A stretch of 64,000 bases of DNA, taken from contig NZ_FXLP01000005.1 of the NCBI RefSeq assembly GCF_900176605.1, positions 682,001 to 746,000 of the forward strand. Direction: 5' to 3'. The stretch's first letter is position 1; every line of letters begins with the position of its first letter. A model generated the notes under the pieces. The model made no database searches. It had not been told where the DNA came from and saw nothing but the letters and a program-made list of their open reading frames with translations. The stretch is from Peptoniphilus vaginalis (GTDB lineage: Bacteria > Bacillota > Clostridia > Tissierellales > Peptoniphilaceae). Both the position numbers and the translations under genes were made by a program. Below are positions 1-8,706 of this stretch, one piece after another.

Positions 1-1075
1 ATAATTTTTCCCCAGTCTTCTTCATAATTTCTAAGAGGTGGATACCTGTTGCAAGCCCATCTCCCGTTGTATTGTAGTCAAGGAAGATTACGTGACCAGA
101 TTGTTCTGCTCCAATTACATAATCATCGGAAAGCATCTTTTCTAGGATGTACCTGTCCCCAACCTTAGTCTCAACAAAGTCCACGTCAATTTTTTCAAGA
201 TACTTCTTTAGACCCACATTAGACATTATTGTTCCCACTGCTGCATTGTTTTTTAGTCTGCCATTCTTCTTTAAGTAAGTTGCAACAATGGCAAGTATGT
301 GGTCGCCATCTACAATATTGCCTTCTTCATCAACAGCAATAATTCTGTCAGCATCTCCATCAAAGGACATACCAATGTCGGCTCCCTCTTTTTTTACAAG
401 CTCTTGAATTAGATCAGGATTTGTTGAACCACAAGAGTCGTTTATATTCATTCCATTAGGTTCATTGTTGATAATTTTAACCTTGGCACCATAGGACTTT
501 AGGACTTCTTCGGCTATGTGAGATTGGGCACCGTTGCCTGCATCCACTGCAACTTCAAAGTCTGAGAAGTCAAGATCAACTAAATTCTTTAAGTAGTCCA
601 CATATTTTTGAGTAAATTCAGGGGACCTATTTAGCCTTCCAATTTCTTCTCCTGTTACGTCCTTGTATATTTTTGTAGTTGAAAGAATTTTTTCTTCTAT
701 TTCATCTTCTACTTCATCATCTAACTTTAGCCCCTCTGATGAGAAAAATTTAATTCCATTGTGTTCATAAGGGTTGTGAGATGCAGAAATAGATACTCCA
801 CATAGGTAGTCGCCAGTCCTTGTTAAGTAAGCAACACCTGGAGTTGGTATCACTCCTGCCAAGTCCACATCAAGTCCTATACTCATAAAACCTGCCACAA
901 GAGAAGACTCAACTAGGTCTCCTGAAAGTCTTGTGTCTCTTCCAACTAGGACCTTGCCCTTCTTGCCCTTGGCAAGTACATAGGCTGCTGCCCTTCCAAT
1001 ATCATAGCAAAGCTTTGGAGTTAGTTTCTTGTTAGCAATTCCACGAACTCCATCTGTTCCAAATAATCTTGTCAT
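1..1075 (-). CDS. glmM: Phosphoglucosamine mutase GlmM (partial, C-terminus outside window)
   Basis: Interconverts glucosamine-6-phosphate and glucosamine-1-phosphate on the way to UDP-GlcNAc and peptidoglycan. Translating the minus strand gives MTRLFGTDGVRGIAN at the N-terminus, the family signature. The phosphoserine loop reads GVSISASHNPYEHNGIKFF, and the metal-binding loop is DGDADR (in MSFDGDADRIIAVDEEG). The frame stays open to the window edge, so about 358 residues of a usual ~450 are present. Missing are the rest of domain 4 and the stop. The start is ATG at 1075 with an AGGTGATG ribosome site overlapping the end of the preceding gene; the cca stop lies 4 bp upstream, so the two are probably co-transcribed. 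The assignment is secure. Confidence 0.95.
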   Translation of the reverse strand, partial: MTRLFGTDGVRGIANKKLTPKLCYDIGRAAAYVLAKGKKGKVLVGRDTRLSGDLVESSLVAGFMSIGLDVDLAGVIPTPGVAYLTRTGDYLCGVSISASHNPYEHNGIKFFSSEGLKLDDEVEDEIEEKILSTTKIYKDVTGEEIGRLNRSPEFTQKYVDYLKNLVDLDFSDFEVAVDAGNGAQSHIAEEVLKSYGAKVKIINNEPNGMNINDSCGSTNPDLIQELVKKEGADIGMSFDGDADRIIAVDEEGNIVDGDHILAIVATYLKKNGRLKNNAAVGTIMSNVGLKKYLEKIDVDFVETKVGDRYILEKMLSDDYVIGAEQSGHVIFLDYNTTGDGLATGIHLLEIMKKTGEKL

Positions 1076-1079
1076 TTCA

Positions 1080-2402
1080 TCACCTGTAATTTTTATCTAT
1101 ATAATCTATTAAGTAAGTTTTATTATTTTTTTCTGGATCATCTAAGACCATTTCTTCAAGGTCCCTTAAAATCCTTCCAATAATTTTCCCTTGAGAGAAT
1201 CCCAAGGACTTAATATCATTTCCATTAATTTCCAAAAACTTTTCAGTTTTCATTTCTTTTTCGTCTAATAAGACTTTTACCCTATTTTTTCTATTTATAA
1301 TAAAGGAAGCGTCCCTATCTGCCCTTGTGCACATACAATCTGCAATTAATAAGTCATAAAGGTCTAGGACCTTATCTCTTCCCACTCTTTTTATTTGTCT
1401 TCTTAGGGCCTTGTCCGTCATCTCTGCATGGACCTTCATATGGTCTAAGATTAAAATTTTTACCTTCTCAATTATTTTGTTGGGAAGTCTATATCTTTTT
1501 AAAATTTCTTCAACCTTTTCTGCACCAAGGACTTCGTGTCCGTAAAAGTGTCCCCTGCCATCTTCTCCAATTGATAGAGTGTCAACCTTTGAAATGTCAT
1601 GGAAAAGTGCCGCAAGCCTTAGACTTAGATCTGGCTTCACATTATCCATAACACAAATAAGATGGTCAAAGAGGGTCTTGTCATGGTAGGGAGAAAATTG
1701 AACAAAGCCAACTGTCCTCTTTAGCTCTGGGAAAATCACATCAAGTATCCCAGTCTCCTCCATCAATAATAAATAATGAGATGGATTTTCTCCTGTGATC
1801 ATCTTGGAAAACTCATCAAAAATTCTCTCTGGAGCGATTTTCTTTAAGAGTCCTGCATTTAAGGATAGGGCATCAAAAAGTTCTTCCTCAATAAAAAATC
1901 CAAACCTTCCAGCGAATCTAATGGCTCTCATCATCCTAAGAGCATCTTCTCTTATCCTTTCATTTGGATCACCCACAGCCCTAATGATTTTATTTTTTAT
2001 ATCATCTTGACCATGAAAGGGGTCATAAAGATTTCCATCTCCATCCATTGCCATGGCATTAAGGGTAAAGTCCCTTCTCTTTAAGTCTTCTGTGAGATTC
2101 TTAGAGAAAGTAACCTTCTCTGGCTTCCTGTTGTTTATATAAGCTCCGTCAATCCTAAAAGTTGTAACTTCATAGAGAGTATTGTTTAATAAAATGCCAA
2201 CTGTTCCAAAGTCTTCTCCAACTAAGACAGTCTTATAGTCTTGAAAGACTTTTTTAATTTCCTCTGGCCTTGCAGAAGTTGTTATGTCGTAATCATGTGG
2301 CTCAATACCCATTAGCTTGTCTCTCACAGACCCACCAACTATGTAGGCCTCAAAGCCACTTTCTCTTAGTTTGTTTAAAATAAATAGGACATCCTTTGGC
2401 AT
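1080..2402 (-). CDS. cca: CCA-adding tRNA nucleotidyltransferase / poly(A) polymerase family protein with HD domain
   Basis: Adds or repairs the 3' CCA of tRNAs. At 440 aa it has the class II nucleotidyltransferase head: GGSVRDKLMG near residue 23, then DYDITTSA with the two metal-binding aspartates, then RRDFTLNAMA near 110. Next come the tRNA-binding helices (EDALRMMRAIRFAGRFGF near 155). An HD phosphohydrolase domain follows (LAALFHDISKV near 262; the second His-Asp pair is in ILDHMKVHAEM). The ATG at 2402 follows an AGGGTGA ribosome site. It is transcribed toward glmM with a 4-bp gap. The tRNAs encoded later in this window already carry CCA, so repair is a plausible main job. An A-adding or poly(A) polymerase role cannot be excluded by sequence. 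Confidence 0.9.
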   Translation of the reverse strand: MPKDVLFILNKLRESGFEAYIVGGSVRDKLMGIEPHDYDITTSARPEEIKKVFQDYKTVLVGEDFGTVGILLNNTLYEVTTFRIDGAYINNRKPEKVTFSKNLTEDLKRRDFTLNAMAMDGDGNLYDPFHGQDDIKNKIIRAVGDPNERIREDALRMMRAIRFAGRFGFFIEEELFDALSLNAGLLKKIAPERIFDEFSKMITGENPSHYLLLMEETGILDVIFPELKRTVGFVQFSPYHDKTLFDHLICVMDNVKPDLSLRLAALFHDISKVDTLSIGEDGRGHFYGHEVLGAEKVEEILKRYRLPNKIIEKVKILILDHMKVHAEMTDKALRRQIKRVGRDKVLDLYDLLIADCMCTRADRDASFIINRKNRVKVLLDEKEMKTEKFLEINGNDIKSLGFSQGKIIGRILRDLEEMVLDDPEKNNKTYLIDYIDKNYR

Positions 2403-2417
2403 TCAATCACCCTTTTA

Positions 2418-2426
2418 ATTATAACA
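2418..2426 (-). promoter_or_regulatory. Extended -10 promoter of cca-glmM
   Basis: The minus strand reads TGTTATAAT, an extended -10 element (TG-n-TATAAT), 16-24 bp upstream of the cca start. No good -35 is visible, as expected for an extended -10 promoter. It is divergent to the lipoprotein promoter about 50 bp away. Confidence 0.5.
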
Positions 2427-2470
2427 TTCTTGTTCTTAATTTAAAATTATATAATTAAGCCATTGTCTTG

Positions 2471-2479
2471 TGATATAAT
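2471..2479 (+). promoter_or_regulatory. Extended -10 promoter of the lipoprotein gene
   Basis: TGATATAAT (TG-n-TATAAT) lies 22 bp before the ATG at 2502; the ribosome site GGAGG sits between. The same TGTGATATAAT string recurs upstream of the nitroreductase gene at 43751-43761, so it may be a common promoter form in this genome. Confidence 0.55.
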
Positions 2480-2501
2480 GAACTAAAATTGGAGGTAGAA
2501 T

Positions 2502-2990
2502 ATGAAAAAAATTTTTATTATTTCAATGTCATTACTCCTAAGTCTTAGTCTTGCTGCCTGTGGCAAAAAAGATCAAGCTAAGGCTGGAGCTAGTGATGCA
2601 AAAGTTGCATCAGATGTTACTAACAAAGAAACTGATGAAGAGCAAGTTGCAACTTCAAACTTTGACAAAGAAGCTGTTAACGAACTCATCAAAAACTCTG
2701 ATTATATTTCAAGAATTAGAATTTCAACATCTACTGCTGAGGGAATGTCAACAGCCTTCTTAAAGGATTACAAGGGCGACCTTTCTCAAATACAAGTAGA
2801 TATTCCAAAGAACTTAAGTCCTAACAAAGAATATTTAGTTTTTTACAAGGATGACGAAAAGGGAGAAGTTTCTCCAACTGATAGAGATGGAGCCTTCATT
2901 GAGTTGCAAGGAGACAAGGACTCAAACTTAATTTATATTGAAAAGCAATTTGATCCAAACTCTCACACTTCATCAATTAAGAGTAAATAA
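2502..2990 (+). CDS. Small secreted lipoprotein, function unknown
   Basis: 162 aa. The N-terminus is a lipoprotein signal peptide: MKKIF, a hydrophobic stretch, then a lipobox LAAC with the lipidated Cys at residue 20. After it comes a charged Lys/Asp/Glu/Ala linker (about 21-50), then a compact ~100-residue domain with alternating beta-like strands (ISRIRISTSTAEG, YLVFYKDDEKG, LIYIEKQFD). I do not recognise the domain. The ribosome site is GGAGGT, 7 nt before the ATG. The stalk-domain gene follows 14 bp later with its own GGAGG, so the two form an operon and probably act together at the outer face of the membrane. Confidence 0.75.
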   Translation: MKKIFIISMSLLLSLSLAACGKKDQAKAGASDAKVASDVTNKETDEEQVATSNFDKEAVNELIKNSDYISRIRISTSTAEGMSTAFLKDYKGDLSQIQVDIPKNLSPNKEYLVFYKDDEKGEVSPTDRDGAFIELQGDKDSNLIYIEKQFDPNSHTSSIKSK

Positions 2991-3004
2991 GGAGGAAGAT
3001 AAAA

Positions 3005-3955
3005 ATGAAAAAATTTAAGTCTGTATTGTTTTCACTTGTTCTCATGATTTTTGTGACTTCAAATGTTTTTGCAGGAAGAAGTCCTCTTATTGAGTACAAT
3101 GGAAAAATTATAAAATCCGATGTGGCACCCTACATCAAAAATGAAAGGACTATGGTTCCCATAAGATTTATTTCAGAAACTCTTGGCTACAAGGTTACTT
3201 GGGATAAGGACAAGAGAGAAGTTGGCATTAGTGGCAAGGACACAGAAATAAGTCTTAAGATTGATTCCACTAAGGCTAAGGTTAATGGCAAGGAATTAAA
3301 GCTTGATGCTCCTGCATCAATTAAGAAGGATCGTACTTTCGTTCCCCTAAGATTTGTTGCTGAAAATCTAAAGGCTGAAGTTAAGTGGGACAACAAAAAC
3401 TTCAAGGTTATTATTAATGACAATAAGGGACAAGCATCTTCTATTATTGACCTTACAACAGAAGAAGATAAGTATGTAAAAGAGCTTACTTCTCTTCAAG
3501 GAGATTTGAGTAAGTCTATGAAGGATTTAAAGTCATCCTTCTTTGAAAATGCTGCAAAGCTAAGTGATGCTGACTTAACTAATGCTTACGAAAGAGCAGA
3601 TAGAGAAATCAGGGCAACACTAGATAAGCTTAAGGTCCTTGATGTGCCAGAAAAATTTAAAGCTTCTCACCAATACACTTTAAAGGCAAGTGAAAAGGCC
3701 CTAGAAATTCTTCCAGGTCTAAAAAATTCTATCCTATCCAAGGACGAGAAAGCTGCAAAAGCTTTTATAATGGAATTAAATGACTTCCAAGTTAAACTAC
3801 AAGAAGCTACAGATTCCTTTAAGGCTGCTCTTAAGGGAGAGGACTACAAGGTACAAAAAGACATAGAAGTTTACAAGGACCAAAAGGAAAAACAAAATTC
3901 AACTACTAACTTGTTACAAGACAAGACTTTCAAAAATATTATTAAAAATCTTTAA
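3005..3955 (+). CDS. Secreted stalk-domain (copper amine oxidase N-terminal-like) protein
   Basis: 316 aa with a Sec signal peptide (cleavage near SNVFA-G, about residue 24). Residues ~28-140 form the 'copper amine oxidase N-terminal' or stalk domain. This contains two tandem half-repeats: KNERTMVPIRFISETLGYKVTWD and KKDRTFVPLRFVAENLKAEVKWD. The family name is historical; no amine oxidase catalytic domain is present. Residues ~150-300 are Lys/Glu-rich and probably helical, perhaps a coiled coil. It lies directly downstream of the lipoprotein and ends before a bidirectional terminator. In this lineage such domains recur on secreted proteins (three more here), which suggests envelope binding, but the ligand is unknown. 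Confidence 0.8.
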   Translation: MKKFKSVLFSLVLMIFVTSNVFAGRSPLIEYNGKIIKSDVAPYIKNERTMVPIRFISETLGYKVTWDKDKREVGISGKDTEISLKIDSTKAKVNGKELKLDAPASIKKDRTFVPLRFVAENLKAEVKWDNKNFKVIINDNKGQASSIIDLTTEEDKYVKELTSLQGDLSKSMKDLKSSFFENAAKLSDADLTNAYERADREIRATLDKLKVLDVPEKFKASHQYTLKASEKALEILPGLKNSILSKDEKAAKAFIMELNDFQVKLQEATDSFKAALKGEDYKVQKDIEVYKDQKEKQNSTTNLLQDKTFKNIIKNL

Positions 3956-3990
3956 TTTATAATTTTTAACAATTAAATTTCGGCATATGA

Positions 3991-4018
3991 AAAACCCCTC
4001 AAATGAATGAGGGGTTTT
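3991..4018. terminator. Bidirectional intrinsic terminator between convergent genes
   Basis: 11-bp perfect stem (AAAACCCCTCA / TGAGGGGTTTT) with a 6-nt loop. It is A-rich on one side and T-rich on the other, and lies between the ends of the stalk-domain gene and the dehydratase activator gene. Confidence 0.85.
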
Positions 4019-4034
4019 GTCTATTTCAAACTTT

Positions 4035-7000
4035 TTAATTTTTCAAACTTGCCTTTTTCTTTAGGTAGCCTCTGTTGTATTTGTCTTCGCCTTCTTCCAT
4101 ATTTTTCTTGGCTTGTGAAAGCATAAGCTTGATCCTGTTAAATTGATTTACTTCAGAAGCTGATGCGTCGTAGTCAATTGGAATTATATTTGCCTTTTCA
4201 TAGGAAGACCTTATGGCCTTTATGACACCCTTACCTGTGATGTGGTTTGGAAGACATCCAAAGGGTTGAACGCAAATAATATTTTCAACACCTGACTCGA
4301 TTAACTCAACCATTTCACCAGTTAAGAGCCAACCTTCTCCATATTGGTTGCCAAGGTCAACATATTTTTCTGCGTACTTGATTATATCTTCAATTTTTTC
4401 TGGAGAAGTAAATCTCGTACCCTTAAGAGCTTCTCTCACAAACTTCCTATAAGACTCAATGTAAGAAATTCCTATTTCGCAAATAAAGGCAGATAATTTT
4501 GATTTTGAAAGTTCGTCAGCCTTTGCCCTTGCGTTCTTAAAGGAGTACATCATAAAGTCAGTCAAGTCTGGAATGACAACTTCAGCCCCTTCCCTTTCAA
4601 GTAGGTCTGCAAGGTGGTTATTGGCAGCTGGATGATACTTAACTAAAATTTCTCCAACTATTCCAACCTTTGGTTTTTTATCTTTTGTAATTTCAAGTCT
4701 GTCAAACTCACTTACCATTTGATTTACATTTTTCTTAAAAGTCGTCTTGTCGTAAATCAAATTTTCTGAACTTGTAAGGTCAACCCACCTATCACGCAAG
4801 ATATTTGTTGAACCCTTTATGACTTCATAAGGTCTTGTAGCTTGAGTAAGTCTCATTATTAAGTCAGCGTAAAGCAAGCCTTGAATTAATTTTCGACCAA
4901 TCCTAACCATTTGTTTCTTATCAAATTGGAAGCCAGGATGTTCTTCTATCCCTTGGAAGGAAAGTCCTATTACAGGAACGTGACCGTAGCCTGCATCCTT
5001 AAGAGCCTTTCTAATAAAGCCAACATAATTTGATGCCCTGCAGGCTCCACCAGTTTGACTCATTAAGAGTGCCAACCTATTTGTGTCATATTGACCAGAC
5101 TTTACAGCATCAATAAATTGTCCCACTACGAAAATTGATGGGTAACAAGCGTCGTTGTTTACATATTTCAAACCTTCATTGACAACCTTGTGACCTGTGT
5201 CGTGAAGGACTTCTATGTTTATTCCCTCTTGTCTTAGGATTGGTTCAAAGATGCTAAAGTGAAGAGGCGCCATTTGTGGCATCAAAATAGTGTAGTCCTT
5301 TTTCATTTCCTTTGTAAAGATAACTGGTTTATCGTCTAGTAGACCTTCAAGCTCTGCATCAATTTTTTCAAATTCTCTCTTTTCAGCTGCTTCTATAAGG
5401 GACCTAATCCTAATTTTTACTGCACCAAGATTTGAAACTTCATCAATCTTTAGGGCTGTGTAAATTTTATTGTAGGACTCCAAAATCTCTTGGACTTGGT
5501 CAGTTGTTACTGCGTCAATACCACAACCAAAGGAGTTAAGTTGTACAAGCTCCAAGTTTTCGTGCTCTCCAACAAATTTTGCCGCCCTGTATAGTCTTGA
5601 ATGGTAGTTCCATTGGTCAAGAACCCTAAGTCTTGAATCAATTTCTACATTCCTTGCAATACCATCTTCAGAAATAACTGCAAGACCAAGACTTGTAATG
5701 AGTTCAGGTATGCCGTGATTTATTTCTGGGTCTATGTGGTAAGGTCTACCTGAAAGGACAATGGCTCTTTGATTTTTAGAATTTACTTCTTCTAAGATCC
5801 TGTTGCCTTCATTTAAGACATCAAGCCTATACCTATCTTGTTCTTCATATCCAGCTCTTACTGCTTTCTTAACTTCATTCTTAGGTATAAAGTCAAAGAC
5901 TTCAGCCAATCTCTTTTCCAATTTTTTCCTATCGTCAAAGGAGATAAAAGGATTCATAAATTTGACTTTGCCATCAACTATGTCATCCACATTATTTTTT
6001 ATAACTTCAGAATATCCTGCAACTACAGGACAGTTTAATGTGTTGTCTGCATTTTTAAATTGTCTTTCTTCATAAAAGACTGCTGGATAAAATATAAATT
6101 TTATTCCCTTTTCTATTAAATCTTCTATGTGTCCGTGAGAAATTTTTGCAGGATAGCAAGCAGTTTCACTTGTTATTGTTTCGATTCCCTTTTCGTAAAT
6201 CTCTCTTGATGACTTAGAAGATAAGACTACTGAATAGCCAAGCTCTGTGAAGAAGCTATGCCAGAAGGGATAATTTTCATAGATGTTTAAAACTCTAGGG
6301 ATTCCGACAATGCCCCTAGGAGCTTCTTCTTCTGGAAGAGACTTGTAGTCAAAGACTCTCTTGTACTTGTAGACGAACATATTTGGAAGTTGATCTTCCT
6401 TGCTCCTAACCTGACCTGCTCCCTTTTCACACCTATTTCCTGTGATATATCTCTTTCCATTAGGAAATATATTTACAGAGAGGGCACATTGGTTAGTACA
6501 TTGTCTACAATTTGTTGAGATTGATTTATATTTAAAGGCATCCAAGTCTTCCTTGGAAATTATATTTGATTTGCCTGTGGATTTTTCCTTTGCAATAAGA
6601 GCCATGCCAAGAGCACCCATAAGTCCAGCTATCTCTGGTCTTGTAACTTCAACTCCAGTTAAGTTTTCAAAGGCTCTAAGCACTGCATCAGATAAGAAGG
6701 TGCCACCTTGAACAACAATGTGTTGGCCTAGGTCTTTAGGGTCTCTCACCTTTATAACCTTTTGGATAGCATTTCTTATTACTGAGTAAGCAAGTCCAGC
6801 AGAAATATCTGGGACAGATGCCCCTTCCTTTTGAGCTTGTTTAACATTAGAGTTCATAAAAACTGTACAACGTGATCCAAGGTCAACTGGCTCCCTAGAC
6901 CTTGTAGCTTCATTGGCAAATTCTTCTGCAGTCATATTTACTGAGTGGGCGAAGGTTTCCAAGAAGGAACCACATCCTGCTGAGCAAGCTTCATTCAAGA

Positions 7001-8312
7001 GGATGGACTCAATTACTCCATCCCTTATCTTCATAGACTTCATATCTTGTCCACCAATGTCTAAAATGAAATCAACATCAGGATCAAAATACTTTGCCGC
7101 AGTGAAGTGGGCTATGGTTTCAACTTCTCCAAGGTCTAAGTTTAGGGCAGCCTTTAAAAATTCTTCCCCATAACCAGTTGTGCCGCAACCAGCAAAGTAG
7201 GCCTTGTCATTTTTTTCTTCATAAATTTCCTTTAAGTTTTCTATAGCTATGTCAAGTGGATTACCCTTGTTGGATCCATAGAAAGTGTAGAGGATTTCAT
7301 TTTTGTCAGAAATTGCTACTAGCTTCGAAGTTGTTGAACCTGAATCTATTCCAAGATAAATTGGTCCCTCATAAGTTTTTAGGTCAACTTTTTTAAGAGA
7401 TTTTGTCTTGTGTCTTTCCCTAAAGTCTTTAACTTCTTCATCACTTGTAAAGAGGGCTGGCATGACGTCACTTTCCTTTACAAGAATTTCTGCACTTGTG
7501 TTCACCTTGTTGTAAAGTTCCACAAAAGACATGGCTTTGGAATCAAAACTTGAAAGGGCAGCACCCAAAGCAACAAAAATTTGTGAATTTTCTGGAGCGA
7601 TAATTTCATCTTCCTTTAAGTCCAAAGTTTCTACAAATCTTTCCTTTAACATAGGAAGGAAGTGGAGTGGTCCACCCAAGAAGGCAACATTACCCCTTAT
7701 CGGTCTACCACAAGCTAAGTTAGAAATTGTTTGGTTTACAACAGATTGGAAAACTGAAATAGCTATGTCAGCCTTGCTTGCCCCTTGGTTGATTAGAGCT
7801 TGAACGTCAGTCTTGGCAAAAACTCCACATCTTGACGCAATAGGATATAACTTTTCATAGTCCCTTGCCATTTCATTTAAACCTGAGGCATCAGTTTGAA
7901 GAAGTGAAGCCATTTGGTCTATGAAGGCACCTGTACCACCAGCACAAATGGAGTTCATCCTTTGTTCAACAGATCCCCTTAGGTAAGTAATTTTTGAATC
8001 TTCCCCACCAAGTTCAATTGCCACATCAGTCTTTGGAATAAAGCAAGAAATTGCTTCCCTACCTGCCACAACTTCTTGGACAAAATCAATCCCCAAAAAT
8101 TCGTGAACAGAAAGTCCTCCTGATCCTGTTACATTAACAGTTACTGTATCATACTTAAACTGTGGATAGACTTCATTAATAACATCCTTCACAGTTTTTC
8201 TTACATCAGAAAAATGCCTTCTATAAGTTTTATATAAAATATTTAATTTTTCATCGAGTATTACAAGTTTTACAGTAGTTGAACCAACATCTAATCCCAT
8301 GTGAATTAGCAT
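4035..8312 (-). CDS. Fused 2-hydroxyacyl-CoA dehydratase activator-type protein (BadF/BcrA ATPase x2 + DUF2229 + HgdB-like region)
   Basis: 1425 aa. Two ASKHA ATPase domains of the HgdC/BadF type sit in tandem: phosphate loops GLDVGSTTVK (residues 6-15) and GIDSGSTTSK (321-330). Cluster-region cysteines lie in NSICAGGTGAF (Cys123) and NEACSAGCGSF (Cys443, Cys447). A further Cys motif CRQCTNQC is at 602-609, followed by a DUF2229-like region. The C-terminal third resembles the dehydratase component (PFGCLPNHITGKG near residue 1350). Stand-alone activators have ~260 aa; this long form is known in Firmicutes but its substrate is unclear. No dehydratase alpha/beta or CoA-transferase genes adjoin it. 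The ATG at 8312 has GGGGAAAG at proper spacing; a GTG at 8318 lies too close to it. Confidence 0.85.
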   Translation of the reverse strand: MLIHMGLDVGSTTVKLVILDEKLNILYKTYRRHFSDVRKTVKDVINEVYPQFKYDTVTVNVTGSGGLSVHEFLGIDFVQEVVAGREAISCFIPKTDVAIELGGEDSKITYLRGSVEQRMNSICAGGTGAFIDQMASLLQTDASGLNEMARDYEKLYPIASRCGVFAKTDVQALINQGASKADIAISVFQSVVNQTISNLACGRPIRGNVAFLGGPLHFLPMLKERFVETLDLKEDEIIAPENSQIFVALGAALSSFDSKAMSFVELYNKVNTSAEILVKESDVMPALFTSDEEVKDFRERHKTKSLKKVDLKTYEGPIYLGIDSGSTTSKLVAISDKNEILYTFYGSNKGNPLDIAIENLKEIYEEKNDKAYFAGCGTTGYGEEFLKAALNLDLGEVETIAHFTAAKYFDPDVDFILDIGGQDMKSMKIRDGVIESILLNEACSAGCGSFLETFAHSVNMTAEEFANEATRSREPVDLGSRCTVFMNSNVKQAQKEGASVPDISAGLAYSVIRNAIQKVIKVRDPKDLGQHIVVQGGTFLSDAVLRAFENLTGVEVTRPEIAGLMGALGMALIAKEKSTGKSNIISKEDLDAFKYKSISTNCRQCTNQCALSVNIFPNGKRYITGNRCEKGAGQVRSKEDQLPNMFVYKYKRVFDYKSLPEEEAPRGIVGIPRVLNIYENYPFWHSFFTELGYSVVLSSKSSREIYEKGIETITSETACYPAKISHGHIEDLIEKGIKFIFYPAVFYEERQFKNADNTLNCPVVAGYSEVIKNNVDDIVDGKVKFMNPFISFDDRKKLEKRLAEVFDFIPKNEVKKAVRAGYEEQDRYRLDVLNEGNRILEEVNSKNQRAIVLSGRPYHIDPEINHGIPELITSLGLAVISEDGIARNVEIDSRLRVLDQWNYHSRLYRAAKFVGEHENLELVQLNSFGCGIDAVTTDQVQEILESYNKIYTALKIDEVSNLGAVKIRIRSLIEAAEKREFEKIDAELEGLLDDKPVIFTKEMKKDYTILMPQMAPLHFSIFEPILRQEGINIEVLHDTGHKVVNEGLKYVNNDACYPSIFVVGQFIDAVKSGQYDTNRLALLMSQTGGACRASNYVGFIRKALKDAGYGHVPVIGLSFQGIEEHPGFQFDKKQMVRIGRKLIQGLLYADLIMRLTQATRPYEVIKGSTNILRDRWVDLTSSENLIYDKTTFKKNVNQMVSEFDRLEITKDKKPKVGIVGEILVKYHPAANNHLADLLEREGAEVVIPDLTDFMMYSFKNARAKADELSKSKLSAFICEIGISYIESYRKFVREALKGTRFTSPEKIEDIIKYAEKYVDLGNQYGEGWLLTGEMVELIESGVENIICVQPFGCLPNHITGKGVIKAIRSSYEKANIIPIDYDASASEVNQFNRIKLMLSQAKKNMEEGEDKYNRGYLKKKASLKN

Positions 8313-8498
8313 AGCCACTTTCCCCTTTCAAAATAAAAGCCACTAAGTTTTATGTATAAATTAATCCTACTTAAGATTGATATACATTCTGAGATACATA
8401 ATTATTGCACTTTCTAATTGCAAATACAACAAATATTTTAAAAAAGTTTGATTTTTATTATTAAGAAGTTTGACATTTCTTAACAATTGCTTTTGTTT

Positions 8499-8527
8499 AT
8501 TATAAACTACTTTAATGATTTTTGTAA
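8499..8527 (-). promoter_or_regulatory. Promoter of the dehydratase activator gene
   Basis: Minus strand TTACAA, 17-bp spacer, TATAAT. It predicts a 5' UTR of roughly 180 nt before the ATG at 8312. I see no recognisable riboswitch in that leader. Confidence 0.55.
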
Positions 8528-8588
8528 TAGTAAAAGCATTTTTTGTAATTAAATCACCACTTAACTACTTGTTATGATTACAAAGAAA

Positions 8589-8610
8589 GAGGCACGAATT
8601 AACGAGCCTC
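8589..8610 (-). terminator. Terminator-like hairpin, second of a tandem pair
   Basis: On the minus strand GAGGC-T-CG pairs with CG-T-GCCTC around a TTAATT loop, followed by TTTCTTT. It lies about 40 bp beyond the stronger hairpin at 8652-8673, so the 949-aa surface gene appears to have tandem terminators. The rest of the 8313-8706 gap holds only the activator promoter. Confidence 0.55.
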
Positions 8611-8651
8611 CTAAATATTTGACATAGAGTCTATTTAAAATACATAAAAGA

Positions 8652-8673
8652 AAAGACCGATTGCTCGGCCTTT
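8652..8673 (-). terminator. Intrinsic terminator of the 949-aa surface protein gene
   Basis: On the minus strand AAAGGCCGA pairs with TCGGTCTTT (one G-U pair) around a 4-nt loop, followed by TTTTATG. It starts 33 bp after the stop codon. Confidence 0.75.
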
Positions 8674-8706
8674 CTTTATCTTATAACATCTAACAACTTA
8701 TAAGAA

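Noticed and set aside
3005-3955. Copper amine oxidase enzymes
   Set aside because: Only the so-called N-terminal stalk domain is present in the four proteins concerned. None has the catalytic domain with the topaquinone tyrosine.
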